From Pseudomonas sp. RIT-PI-r (lineage in GTDB: Bacteria > Pseudomonadota > Gammaproteobacteria > Pseudomonadales > Pseudomonadaceae), in the NCBI RefSeq assembly GCF_001297015.1, contig NZ_LIGE01000020.1:1-64000 (forward strand): a stretch of 64,000 nucleotides of DNA. The letters run 5' to 3'. Of the stretch, positions 17,505 to 27,147 are shown one piece after another. Each line of letters begins with the position of its first letter. Position 1 is the stretch's first letter. The position numbers and the translations under genes were made by a program. A model generated the notes under the pieces. The model ran no database searches, was not told the DNA's origin, and worked only from the letters and a program-made list of their open reading frames with translations.

Positions 17505-18332
17505 ATGAGTGAGCCACGCCTGAACGATGTGAAACTGTATCTGCAACGCCTGGGTTTCGCTGCGCCGCCGGCGCCGACACTGGCGACGCTGCGTGAATTG
17601 CAATGGCGTCATACCGGCGCCTTTACCTTCGAAAACCTCTCGACCATTACTGGCGCGCCGGTACTGATTGATTTGCCGTCCATTGAACAGAAGGTCCTGC
17701 ATCAGGGGCGTGGCGGTTACTGCTACGAACTCAATCACCTGTTTTATGCCCTGTTGCTCGAATTGGGTTTCGATGCTCGTGCGATCAGTGGTCGAGTGGT
17801 CATGAACCAGCCTGAAGGCACCTGGACTGCGCGCACCCACCGATTGAGTCTGGTGACCATCGATGATGTGCGTTACATCACCGACGTCGGGTTTGGCGGC
17901 ATGGTGCCGACCGCACCGCTGTTGCTGGATTCCGAAGCTGAGCAGGTCACCCCTCACGAACCTTATCGCATCGAAAAACAGGCCGATGGCTACATGCTGC
18001 GCGCCAAGGTCGCCGGCGAGTGGCGGTCGATGTACCTGTTCGATCTGCAGCGCCAGGAAGACATTGATTACACCATCGGCAACTGGTACGTCTCGACCCA
18101 CCCGCAATCTCCTTTCGCCACGCGCCTGATGGCTGCGCGTACTGGCGACGGCTGGCGTAAAACCTTGAACAACGGCAGTTTCGCCCTGCATCGCATGGGC
18201 GCTGACAGTGAGCGGCGCGAAATATCCGACGTCGATGAACTCATCGACGTGCTGCAACAGGCGTTCGGTCTGCGCGTGCCGGATCAGCCGCATGTACGCC
18301 AGTCGCTGGCGCGAATGCTCGTGCCTGTCTGA
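17505..18332 (+). CDS. nhoA: Arylamine N-acetyltransferase
   Basis: The 275-residue cytosolic enzyme transfers acetyl groups from acetyl-CoA to arylamines and hydroxyarylamines. The Cys-His-Asp triad is visible: Cys in GRGGYCYELN (about 69), His in ARTHRLSLV (about 107) and Asp in YITDVGFGG (about 122). The ATG at 17505 is chosen over an in-frame upstream start because AAGGA precedes it and the family begins with PRLNDVKLYLQRLG. It ends three bases before the stop of the convergent BrnA-like gene. Confidence 0.93.
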   Translation: MSEPRLNDVKLYLQRLGFAAPPAPTLATLRELQWRHTGAFTFENLSTITGAPVLIDLPSIEQKVLHQGRGGYCYELNHLFYALLLELGFDARAISGRVVMNQPEGTWTARTHRLSLVTIDDVRYITDVGFGGMVPTAPLLLDSEAEQVTPHEPYRIEKQADGYMLRAKVAGEWRSMYLFDLQRQEDIDYTIGNWYVSTHPQSPFATRLMAARTGDGWRKTLNNGSFALHRMGADSERREISDVDELIDVLQQAFGLRVPDQPHVRQSLARMLVPV

Positions 18333-18335
18333 CAA

Positions 18336-18665
18336 TCAGGGTTTTGCATCCGGCTCCAGTACGCGACGGATTTCCCCGACGGCTGCCGACAGCTTTTTCT
18401 CGAGACTCTTGAGGTCGGCGGCGGTAATGCCCTGTTTGAACTGCCCGGAAAGGGCCGGATCATCGGCCGGCTGTGTGGCACCCTCGAGCAACGCCTGGCG
18501 CAGCGTGTTGTTGATCACCGTCTGATAACCGAAACCCTCGTTTTCCGCGACGTTGCGCGCCGCCTCGATGACAGCATCGTCGAGCATGATGGTGATACGG
18601 GTTTTGCCCTTGGCGGGCGCCAGTGCGCCGCGTTTGCCTTGGGAGAAGTCATATTCATCTTTCAT
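18336..18665 (-). CDS. brnA: BrnA-family antitoxin
   Basis: The 109-residue product has the BrnA pattern: a disordered N-terminus, then KGKTRITIMLDDAVIEAARNVAENEGFGYQTVINNTLRQAL, a ribbon-helix-helix DNA-binding segment (about 20-62). It should neutralise the upstream BrnT RNase and repress the operon. Its ATG lies three bases after the toxin stop, fitting toxin-first brnTA order. The C-terminal tail of 45 residues is longer than in the classical antitoxin. Confidence 0.82.
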   Translation of the reverse strand: MKDEYDFSQGKRGALAPAKGKTRITIMLDDAVIEAARNVAENEGFGYQTVINNTLRQALLEGATQPADDPALSGQFKQGITAADLKSLEKKLSAAVGEIRRVLEPDAKP

Positions 18666-18668
18666 CGG

Positions 18669-18953
18669 TCAAGCCTCCTGAAAATAGGCGCTACGTTCGC
18701 TCGGTGTGGCGACACGGGCAGAAATGATTCGTACGACATTCGCGTCTCGGTAACTGTACGCAACGACCAACAAGCGCCCTTTGCCGTTGAGGCCAATAGT
18801 GATCCAGCGCTGTTTGTCGTGGTCGTTGTCCTCGATCGTCAGTGCTCGTTCGTCGTGAAAGACCGGTTCGTTCTCGGCGAGGCTGACGCCTTTGTGCTCG
18901 AGCTTGTTGGCCGCGTTCTTGCTTTTGTCGTACTGAATGTCCAATGACTTCAT
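18669..18953 (-). CDS. brnT: BrnT-family ribonuclease toxin
   Basis: The 94-residue product matches the BrnT fold: IQYDKSKNAANKLEHKGVSLAENEPVFHDERAL (beta-helix start and conserved HGVSFEEA-like segment), then RWITIGLNGKGRLLVVAYSYRD and VVRIISARVATPSERSAYFQ. BrnT toxins cut RNA and stop growth. The family's basic and Tyr residues near the C-terminus (RIISAR, ERSAYF) are kept, so it is probably active. It is the first gene of the pair, with a palindromic AT-rich sequence at its start. Confidence 0.85.
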   Translation of the reverse strand: MKSLDIQYDKSKNAANKLEHKGVSLAENEPVFHDERALTIEDNDHDKQRWITIGLNGKGRLLVVAYSYRDANVVRIISARVATPSERSAYFQEA

Positions 18954-18974
18954 TATGCATACTTTATATGTATA
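18954..18974 (-). promoter_or_regulatory. Putative BrnA operator
   Basis: TATGCATA at 18954-18961 and TATGTATA at 18967-18974 sit directly upstream of the brnT ATG, 5 bases apart. They form an imperfect palindrome in an otherwise GC-rich region, as expected for autorepression by a ribbon-helix-helix antitoxin. Not tested against known BrnA sites. Confidence 0.45.
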
Positions 18975-19130
18975 AAAAACGACGCGACCGTACCGTCGGT
19001 CGCCATGAACAGTTCAGCCTTAGTGGGGGTTGGCGCAGACGCCGGTAGGGATGTGTTGCCGGATTTGTGGGGGATGCAAGCGGCGGGATAGAAGGTTGGA
19101 TGGCTACCTATCCATTATGTGACTGATAAG

Positions 19131-19140
19131 TTGTATACAA
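19131..19140. promoter_or_regulatory. Palindrome TTGTATACAA, possible GntR-type operator
   Basis: A perfect 10-base palindrome lies 68 bases before the purine permease start. Such TTGTATACAA sites are typical of GntR-family (FadR subgroup) regulators that control catabolic and transport genes. No regulator gene is adjacent. Confidence 0.45.
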
Positions 19141-19208
19141 CTCTATGGACATTTGTCACGAGTATTGAATACAGTGTGCGCATAACAAAAACCAGGGAAC
19201 CCCCCACC

Positions 19209-20732
19209 ATGAAAACGCCCCATGTTTCACACCAACGGCCCGAGGACGAAAATCTCGGGGTCGGCGCGAATATGGCTTACGGCCTGCAACATGTTCTGAC
19301 CATGTACGGCGGTATCGTTGCGGTGCCACTGATCATCGGCCAGGCGGCCGGCCTGTCGCCGGCGGATATTGGTTTGCTGATTGCTGCTTCATTGTTTGCG
19401 GGGGGGCTGGCGACGCTGCTGCAACCCCTGGGCCTGCCGTTTTTTGGCTGTCAGTTGCCGCTGGTTCAGGGCGTATCGTTCTCTGGCGTGGCGACCATGG
19501 TCGCGATCGTCAGCAGCGGCGGGGAGGGCGGTTTTCAGTCGGTGCTGGGCGCGGTGATTGCCGCGTCCTTGATCGGGCTGCTGATCACGCCGGTGTTCTC
19601 GCGCATTACCAAGTTCTTCCCGCCATTGGTTACCGGTATCGTCATCACCACCATCGGCCTGACGCTGATGCCGGTGGCTGCACGCTGGGCCATGGGCGGC
19701 AACAGCCACGCGCCGGACTTCGGCAGTATGCAGAACATCGGACTGGCGGCGGTCACGCTGGTGCTGGTGCTGCTGCTGAGCAAGGTCGGCAGCTCGACCA
19801 TCTCGCGTCTGTCGATCCTGTTGGCCATGGTGATCGGTACGGTGCTGGCGGTGTTCCTCGGTATGGCGGACTTCTCCAGCGTCACCACCGGGCCGATGTT
19901 CGGCTTCCCGACACCATTCCACTTCGGTATGCCGACCTTCCACTTCGCCGCAATCCTGTCGATGTGCATCGTGGTCATGGTGACCTTGGTGGAAACGTCG
20001 GCGGACATTCTGGCGGTCGGTGAAATCATCGGCACCAAGGTCGATTCCAAACGTCTGGGCAATGGCCTGCGGGCGGACATGCTGTCGAGCATGTTTGCGC
20101 CGATCTTCGGTTCGTTCACCCAAAGTGCCTTCGCTCAGAACGTCGGGCTGGTGGCGGTGACCGGGATCAAGAGCCGTTTCGTGGTCGCCACTGGCGGTGT
20201 GTTCCTGGTGGTTCTTGGCCTGCTGCCGTTCATGGGCCGGGTCATTGCCGCAGTGCCGACGTCAGTTCTCGGCGGCGCGGGTATCGTGCTGTTCGGCACG
20301 GTGGCGGCGAGTGGCATTCGTACGCTGTCGAAGGTTGATTATCGCAACAACGTCAACCTGATCATCGTTGCCACCTCGATCGGTTTCGGCATGATCCCGA
20401 TTGCTGCGCCGAACTTCTACGATCACTTCCCGAGCTGGTTCGCGACCATTTTCCACTCGGGCATCAGCTCGTCGGCGATCATGGCGATCCTGCTCAACCT
20501 GGCGTTCAACCACTTCACCACCGGTAACTCGGATCAGCAGTCGGTGTTTGCGGCGGCGGAAGAGCGCACCTTGCGTTATCGCGATCTGGATGCGCTGCGC
20601 GAAGGCGACTACTTCAGCGACGGCAAACTGCATGACTGCGATGGCAAGGAAGTGCCAGTGATCGAGCCGGATGATCACGACCATGGGCACGGCGCGCCGA
20701 AGGTGCAGGTGAAAAGCAGTGAGCATGTCTGA
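19209..20732 (+). CDS. Nucleobase:cation symporter-2, xanthine/uric acid permease
   Basis: The 507-residue inner-membrane protein belongs to the NCS2/NAT family and is predicted to take up xanthine or uric acid with protons. About 12-14 membrane segments are visible. The family signature region reads FGSFTQSAFAQNVGLVAVTGIKSR (about 300-325), with the QNVGL motif in place. The QH pair of segment 1 is in YGLQHVLTMYGG. The C-terminus is a His/Asp-rich tail (DDHDHGHGAP). The ATG at 19209 is used: it opens on the family start (EDENLGVGANMAYGLQH), although the local CAGGGAACC is only a fair ribosome-binding sequence. Single gene ended by a strong terminator. Confidence 0.9.
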   Translation: MKTPHVSHQRPEDENLGVGANMAYGLQHVLTMYGGIVAVPLIIGQAAGLSPADIGLLIAASLFAGGLATLLQPLGLPFFGCQLPLVQGVSFSGVATMVAIVSSGGEGGFQSVLGAVIAASLIGLLITPVFSRITKFFPPLVTGIVITTIGLTLMPVAARWAMGGNSHAPDFGSMQNIGLAAVTLVLVLLLSKVGSSTISRLSILLAMVIGTVLAVFLGMADFSSVTTGPMFGFPTPFHFGMPTFHFAAILSMCIVVMVTLVETSADILAVGEIIGTKVDSKRLGNGLRADMLSSMFAPIFGSFTQSAFAQNVGLVAVTGIKSRFVVATGGVFLVVLGLLPFMGRVIAAVPTSVLGGAGIVLFGTVAASGIRTLSKVDYRNNVNLIIVATSIGFGMIPIAAPNFYDHFPSWFATIFHSGISSSAIMAILLNLAFNHFTTGNSDQQSVFAAAEERTLRYRDLDALREGDYFSDGKLHDCDGKEVPVIEPDDHDHGHGAPKVQVKSSEHV

Positions 20733-20748
20733 CCGCTGTAGCTGAATG

Positions 20749-20786
20749 GAAAAGGGCCGATCTGTTAATCAGATCGGCCCTTTTTG
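20749..20786 (+). terminator. Rho-independent terminator of the permease gene
   Basis: AAAGGGCCGATCTG and CAGATCGGCCCTTT form a long perfect stem around TTAAT, followed by TTG. The A-tract on the left would let it work on both strands. Confidence 0.9.
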
Positions 20787-20790
20787 TTTG

Positions 20791-20904
20791 AAGATCAAAA
20801 GATCGCAGCCTTCGGCAGCTCCTACAGGTTCAGCGTTCATCCGCAAAATGGGCGGAATACGAGACCTGTGTAGGAGCTGCCGAAGGCTGCGATCTTTTGA
20901 TCTT
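20791..20904. repeat. REPIN-like inverted repeat, family GATCGCAGCCTTCGGC
   Basis: Two copies of AAGATCAAAAGATCGCAGCC-TTCGGCAGCTCCTACA in opposite orientation, about 35 bases apart. The same family occurs at 29910-29997. Such pairs are mobilised by RAYT transposases encoded elsewhere in Pseudomonas genomes. Confidence 0.85.
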
Positions 20905-20917
20905 TTCGAGCGCCCAC

Positions 20918-20953
20918 AAAAAAGCCCCTGAATCTTTCGATTCAGGGGCTTTG
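20918..20953 (-). terminator. Terminator downstream of tRNA-Asn
   Basis: AAGCCCCTGAATC and GATTCAGGGGCTT form a 13-bp stem around TTTC; the six A's on the plus strand give the U run on the minus strand, the direction of tRNA-Asn. Confidence 0.85.
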
Positions 20954-20958
20954 CTATT

Positions 20959-21034
20959 TGGCTCCACAACCTGGACTCGAACCAGGGACCCAATGATTAA
21001 CAGTCATTTGCTCTACCAACTGAGCTATTGCGGA
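20959..21034 (-). tRNA. tRNA-Asn (GTT)
   Basis: 76 bases on the minus strand. The acceptor stem TCCGCAA pairs with TTGTGGA, the D-loop box is TAGCTCAGTTGGTAGAGCA, the anticodon loop CTGTTAA gives GTT, the T-loop is GGTTCGAGTCC, and the CCA end is encoded. Confidence 0.97.
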
Positions 21035-21044
21035 ATTGGTGCGT

Positions 21045-21072
21045 ATGTTACTGATTCAAAAAGAGAAGTCAA
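21045..21072 (-). promoter_or_regulatory. Promoter of tRNA-Asn
   Basis: On the minus strand, TTGACT (21067-21072) and TAACAT (21045-21050) are separated by 16 bases, ending 10 bases before the tRNA 5' end. Confidence 0.7.
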
Positions 21073-21254
21073 GCGCCGGTTGCAAAAACGAGTGAATTCT
21101 CGGGACGGACGGTGGTTTGTCAGCGATTGGCGGTTACCAGAACCGTAGTAGAGGTCTACCATGACCGCCCGGAAGTGGTCACACGCGCTGCCGGCCATTC
21201 GCCGAAAAAGGTCCGCGTCATGAACCATTTGTCCCGCAACAGCGAGGTGTTCGC

Positions 21255-21485
21255 ATGAGCATCGCGCAAATCAGCCTGCCCAAGGGTGTCGGTCCACATG
21301 CCGAAAAACTCTTCGACGCGATTACTCAGGCCAGCACCGCTGAAGAACTGAATCGTGCCGGGGGCAAGGCTGAAGGTTTTGTCCTCGGTCTGGAAAGCAC
21401 CAAAGCGATCAAAAGCCAGATCGCCGAATCGCTGTACGTCGCCTATGACGATGCCGCGACTCAGCGTGCGACTGAACTGGCTTAA
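21255..21485 (+). CDS. Small conserved hypothetical protein
   Basis: The 76-residue product is soluble and predicted helical (KLFDAITQASTAEELNRAGGKAEGFVLGLES). No signal peptide or Cys. It looks like a short Pseudomonas protein of unknown function. GCGAGGT lies about eight bases before the ATG. It ends overlapping by four bases with the convergent small membrane-protein gene. Confidence 0.6.
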   Translation: MSIAQISLPKGVGPHAEKLFDAITQASTAEELNRAGGKAEGFVLGLESTKAIKSQIAESLYVAYDDAATQRATELA

Positions 21486-21682
21486 CTGCCAAAGGTAATT
21501 GTGCCCAGCATCAGTTTGGCGTAGGCCGCAGTAGCTGCGAGTTGCACCAGCCACAGGGCCAGGCCGCCGAGAAACACCCCGGCCGCGACTTGCAGCACCA
21601 GGCTTTTTTCGCGCTTGGCCGAGGCGCGCGGGATGAAATCATCCAGATCGTCACGGTCGGCGCGCAGGTTGTCGTTTTTCAT
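21482..21682 (-). CDS. Small single-pass membrane protein
   Basis: The 66-residue product has a charged N-terminus (MKNDNLRADRDDLDDFIPRASAKREKS) and one hydrophobic segment at about 29-54 (LVLQVAAGVFLGGLALWLVQLA). Function unknown. The ATG at 21682 is preferred to more distal starts that run through the REPIN next to it. Confidence 0.6.
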   Translation of the reverse strand: MKNDNLRADRDDLDDFIPRASAKREKSLVLQVAAGVFLGGLALWLVQLAATAAYAKLMLGTITFGS

Positions 21683-21720
21683 TTGGCTTCTCACAGAATT
21701 CCAAGGTGTACTCAAATCCC

Positions 21721-21810
21721 TGTAGGAGTGAGCCTGCTCGCGATAGCGGTGCGTCAGACAGTGATGCTTCGGGCGACAAGACGCTATCGCGAGCAGGCTC
21801 GCTCCTACAG
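21721..21810. repeat. REPIN-like inverted repeat, family GAGTGAGCCTGCTCGCGATAGC
   Basis: TGTAGGAGTGAGCCTGCTCG and the reverse-oriented copy at the right end face each other, about 40 bases apart. Same family as at 32750, 48393 and 58185. Confidence 0.9.
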
Positions 21811-21860
21811 TTTTGATTTGTGTGCAGTTTAGAGGGAATGTGGCATTCCTTCGGACAAAT

Positions 21861-21892
21861 AAAAACGGGAAGCCCCAAGGCTTCCCGTTTTT
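21861..21892 (-). terminator. Terminator of the aminotransferase gene
   Basis: AAACGGGAAGCC and GGCTTCCCGTTT form a stem around CCAA just after the minus-strand stop codon, with a U run on that strand. Confidence 0.9.
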
Positions 21893-21907
21893 CATCACGC
21901 AGCGTTA

Positions 21908-23104
21908 TCAGATGACCTGAACGATCGCATCTGTCACAGCCTTGATGTTGCTCTGGTTCAGCGCAGCCACGCAGATGCGGCCGGTGTCCAGTGCGTAGAT
22001 GCCGAACTCGTTACGCAGGCGATGCACTTGTTCAGTGGTCAGGCCCGAGTAGGAGAACATGCCGCGCTGACGACCGACGAAACTAAAGTCGCGGCCCGGC
22101 GCTTTTTCCGCCAGCAGGGCAACCATCTGCTCGCGCATGCCGCGAATGCGCAGACGCATTTCGGCCAGCTCGGCTTCCCACTGCGCGCGCAGTTCCGGGC
22201 TGTTCAACACCGCAGCAACGATGCTTGCGCCGTGGGTTGGCGGGTTGGAGTAGTTGGTGCGGATCACGCGTTTGACTTGCGACAGCACGCGCGCGCTTTC
22301 TTCTTTCGATTCGCTGATGATCGACAGGGCGCCAACGCGCTCGCCGTACAGCGAGAACGACTTGGAGAACGAGCTCGATACAAAGAAAGTCAGACCGGAC
22401 TCAGCGAACAGACGCACGGCTGCGGCGTCTTCGTCGATACCGTCGCCAAAACCCTGGTAAGCCATGTCGAGGAACGGCACGTGACCTTTGGCTTTGACCA
22501 TTTCCAGGACGTTGTTCCAGTCCGCCGGGGTCAGGTCGACGCCAGTCGGGTTGTGGCAGCAGGCGTGGAGGATAACGATCGAGCCGTTCGGCAGGGCGTT
22601 AAGGTCGTCGAGCATGCCGGCACGGTTGACGTCGTGGGTGGCTGCGTCGTAGTAGCGGTAGTTCTGCACCGGGAAACCAGCGGTTTCGAACAGCGCGCGG
22701 TGGTTTTCCCAGCTCGGGTCGCTGATCGCCACAACGGCGTTCGGCAGCAATTGCTTGAGGAAGTCGGCACCGATTTTCAGTGCGCCGGTCCCGCCGACGG
22801 CCTGAGTGGTGATGACGCGACCGGCGCTGATCAGCGGCGAGTCGTTGCCGAACAGCAGCTTTTGCACGGCCTGGTCGTAGGCAGCGATGCCATCGATCGG
22901 CAGGTAACCGCGCGAAGCGTGTTGAGCGACGCGAATCGTCTCGGCTTCGATTACAGCGCGCAGCAGTGGAATTCGCCCCTCTTCGTTGCAGTACACGCCA
23001 ACGCCCAGGTTGACCTTGGTGGTCCGGGTATCGGCGTTGAATGCTTCGTTGAGGCCCAGGATTGGATCGCGGGGTGCCATTTCGACAGCGGAGAACAGGC
23101 TCAT
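21908..23104 (-). CDS. tyrB: Aromatic/aspartate aminotransferase
   Basis: The 398-residue PLP enzyme is a class I aminotransferase of the AspC/TyrB branch, exchanging amino groups between aromatic amino acids or aspartate and 2-oxoglutarate. Visible family marks are LGVGVYCNEEGRIPLL near 34-49, the ACCHNPTGVDLT stretch (about 187-198), DMAYQGFGDG (about 218-227) and the PLP lysine in SSSFSKSFSLYGERVG (about 247-262). The C-terminal RGMFSYSGL and Arg in DTGRICVAALN bind the carboxylates. It is divergent from uvrB, the Pseudomonas arrangement. Which of aspartate or aromatic substrates it prefers cannot be told from sequence. Confidence 0.9.
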   Translation of the reverse strand: MSLFSAVEMAPRDPILGLNEAFNADTRTTKVNLGVGVYCNEEGRIPLLRAVIEAETIRVAQHASRGYLPIDGIAAYDQAVQKLLFGNDSPLISAGRVITTQAVGGTGALKIGADFLKQLLPNAVVAISDPSWENHRALFETAGFPVQNYRYYDAATHDVNRAGMLDDLNALPNGSIVILHACCHNPTGVDLTPADWNNVLEMVKAKGHVPFLDMAYQGFGDGIDEDAAAVRLFAESGLTFFVSSSFSKSFSLYGERVGALSIISESKEESARVLSQVKRVIRTNYSNPPTHGASIVAAVLNSPELRAQWEAELAEMRLRIRGMREQMVALLAEKAPGRDFSFVGRQRGMFSYSGLTTEQVHRLRNEFGIYALDTGRICVAALNQSNIKAVTDAIVQVI

Positions 23105-23441
23105 TATTACGGCGGCTCTGAATGGATAGTGGAGGGACGTGTGGCGCTCCAGCCGAATGCACTAGAGCGGTGCACAAACGGGGAGCTAGTATAGAGGCCA
23201 TTACTGAGCAATGGCGACAGGCGATTCGGCTTTTAGGGTAAGTTTTTCCGATTATTTCTTGACCGTTAGTCGACTGCGCGTGTCAGAGTCTTTAGCGGAT
23301 GTAGGACGTTTGCCTTGAAAGAGCGGGCAATCGCCACCACATTGAGCACAATCCAGGTTTTTTCTTGCGCGACACCGGTCGTTTGCGGTTGTCCCCGTAG
23401 TGCTCCGCTTTGCGCGGAACGCCGCGATCCCAGAGGTGTAT

Positions 23442-25457
<2,016 letters not shown>

Positions 25458-25478
25458 TCTTCATTGCCTGGCAGGGCC

Positions 25479-25572
25479 TCATCGCTGGCAAGCCAGCTCC
25501 CACAGGGATTGATGGTGTACACAAATTTTGTGAGCACCAAAGAAACCTGTGGGAGCTGGCTTGCCAGCGATG
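25479..25572. repeat. REPIN-like inverted repeat, family CATCGCTGGCAAGCCAGCTCCCAC
   Basis: TCATCGCTGGCAAGCCAGCT and its inverted copy lie about 45 bases apart, directly after uvrB and before the convergent emrB-like gene. Same family at 44241-44347. Confidence 0.88.
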
Positions 25573-25596
25573 GGATCGGTACAGACGCCGCGAAAG

Positions 25597-27147
25597 TCAG
25601 TGAGATTCGCCGGCCTTTAGCCCCGCCGGGAGCTTTTTGGTCAGTAGAATCGCCAACATACTGACCCCCAACGCAATCCCGACAAAATGAAACGCATCGT
25701 TGTAAGCCATGATCGCCGCCTGTTGATGGACGATCTCACTCAGCTTGCCCAACGCCGCCGTGTCACTGCCAAACCGATCCGTCATCGACGCCAGTCGCTC
25801 CGCCACCTGCGGATTTGTCGGCACCACCGCCTCGCGCAAATAATCGAAGTAAGTCTTGGTGCGTGCATCCAGCAATGTCGCCAGCAAGGCAATGCCAATC
25901 GCACCGCCAAGGTTGCGCAGGATATTGAACAGACTCGACGCCGACCCCGCGTCCTGCGGCAGGATGTACGCGGTGGCGATCAGCGAAATCGTCACCATGA
26001 TCAATGGCTGCCCCAGCGCCCGAATGATCTGGATCTGATTGAATTGCGCTCCGGCAAAGTCCGGGTTGAGCACTCCGGAAGAAAAGCTCGCCAAGCCGAA
26101 CAACCCGAAGCCAAGCGTGCACAGCCATTTCGGCGAGACAATCTTCATCAGCTTCGGCACCAGCGGAATCAGAAACAGCTGCGGCACGCCCATCCACATG
26201 ATCACTTCGCCGATCTGCAGGGCGTTGTAGTTCTGGATCTGCGCCAGATACAGCGGCAACAAATAAATCGAACCGTACAACCCGACGCCCATGCCCAGGC
26301 TGGAAATACTCGACAACCCAAAATTGCGATTGCGCAGAATGCCAAGGTTGATCAGCGGATTCGGTTTGGAGATCTGCACGATCACAAAAGTGATCAAGCT
26401 CACCAGCGCAATGCTGCCCAGCGTCACGATCAGGCTCGATTCCAGCCAGTCCTTGCGATGACCTTCTTCGAGAAAAACCTGCAAGCACCCGAGGCCGATG
26501 CCCAGCGTGAGGATGCCGGTGTAGTCAGTGCTTTTCAGCAATTCCCAGTGCGCTTCTTTCTTCTCCAGTCCGTACATCAGGCCGGCGATCATGATCAGGC
26601 CCGGCGGGATGTTGATGTAGAAGATGTATTCCCAGCCCCAGTTTTCCGTGAGCCAGCCGCCCAGCGTCGGGCCGATCGACGGCGCGAACGTGGCGGTCAT
26701 GGCGAACATCGCCATGCCTTTGGCACGGTGGTGTTCGGGGAGTTTGATCAGCGTCAGGGTGAACGCCAGCGGGATCAGCGCGCCACCAGTGAAACCCTGC
26801 ATGGCACGAAAAACGATCATGCTCTCCAGGCTCCAGGCCATCGAGCACAGCAGCGAGGACACCAGAAAGCCCAGCGACACCCACACCGCCAGGCGCCGCG
26901 CCGAGAGCAACTGCACCAGCCACGCGGTCAGCGGAATCATGATGATTTCCGCGACCAGATAGGAGGTGGAAATCCACGAACCTTCTTCCAGGGTCGCCGA
27001 CAGCGCGCCCTGAATATCTTTCAGCGACGAGTTGGTGATCTGGATGTCCAGCACCGCCATAAAGGCGCCGAGCATTACGCTCATCACTGCAATCCAGTCG
27101 CGCCGGGTCGGTTCGCCGACCGGGCGGATCAATGAATCACCGGCCAT
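25597..27147 (-). CDS. emrB: EmrB/QacA-type MFS drug efflux transporter
   Basis: The 516-residue inner-membrane transporter of the DHA2 family has about 14 membrane segments and exports toxic compounds with protons, usually through a tripartite channel. Signatures visible: motif D LDIQITNSSLKDIQGAL (about 32-50), PLTAWLVQLLSARRLAVW (motif A region), and FTGGALIPLAFTLTLIKLPEHHRAKGMAM. It overlaps the emrA-like gene upstream by 11 bases, so the two are one operon. No outer-membrane channel gene is adjacent; a TolC-like protein from elsewhere would complete it. Confidence 0.92.
   Translation of the reverse strand: MAGDSLIRPVGEPTRRDWIAVMSVMLGAFMAVLDIQITNSSLKDIQGALSATLEEGSWISTSYLVAEIIMIPLTAWLVQLLSARRLAVWVSLGFLVSSLLCSMAWSLESMIVFRAMQGFTGGALIPLAFTLTLIKLPEHHRAKGMAMFAMTATFAPSIGPTLGGWLTENWGWEYIFYINIPPGLIMIAGLMYGLEKKEAHWELLKSTDYTGILTLGIGLGCLQVFLEEGHRKDWLESSLIVTLGSIALVSLITFVIVQISKPNPLINLGILRNRNFGLSSISSLGMGVGLYGSIYLLPLYLAQIQNYNALQIGEVIMWMGVPQLFLIPLVPKLMKIVSPKWLCTLGFGLFGLASFSSGVLNPDFAGAQFNQIQIIRALGQPLIMVTISLIATAYILPQDAGSASSLFNILRNLGGAIGIALLATLLDARTKTYFDYLREAVVPTNPQVAERLASMTDRFGSDTAALGKLSEIVHQQAAIMAYNDAFHFVGIALGVSMLAILLTKKLPAGLKAGESH

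Noticed and set aside
21700..21900. CRISPR array from repeated GAGCCTGCTCGCGATAGC units
   Set aside because: Units occur as single inverted pairs scattered over the window, not as regularly spaced direct repeats; no cas genes.
23105..23441. LexA (SOS) box before uvrB
   Set aside because: No CTG-N10-CAG palindrome of good match was found in the gap.
25480..25570. Inverted repeat after uvrB as a terminator
   Set aside because: It belongs to a repeated REPIN family found elsewhere and has no U run, so it is listed as a repeat.
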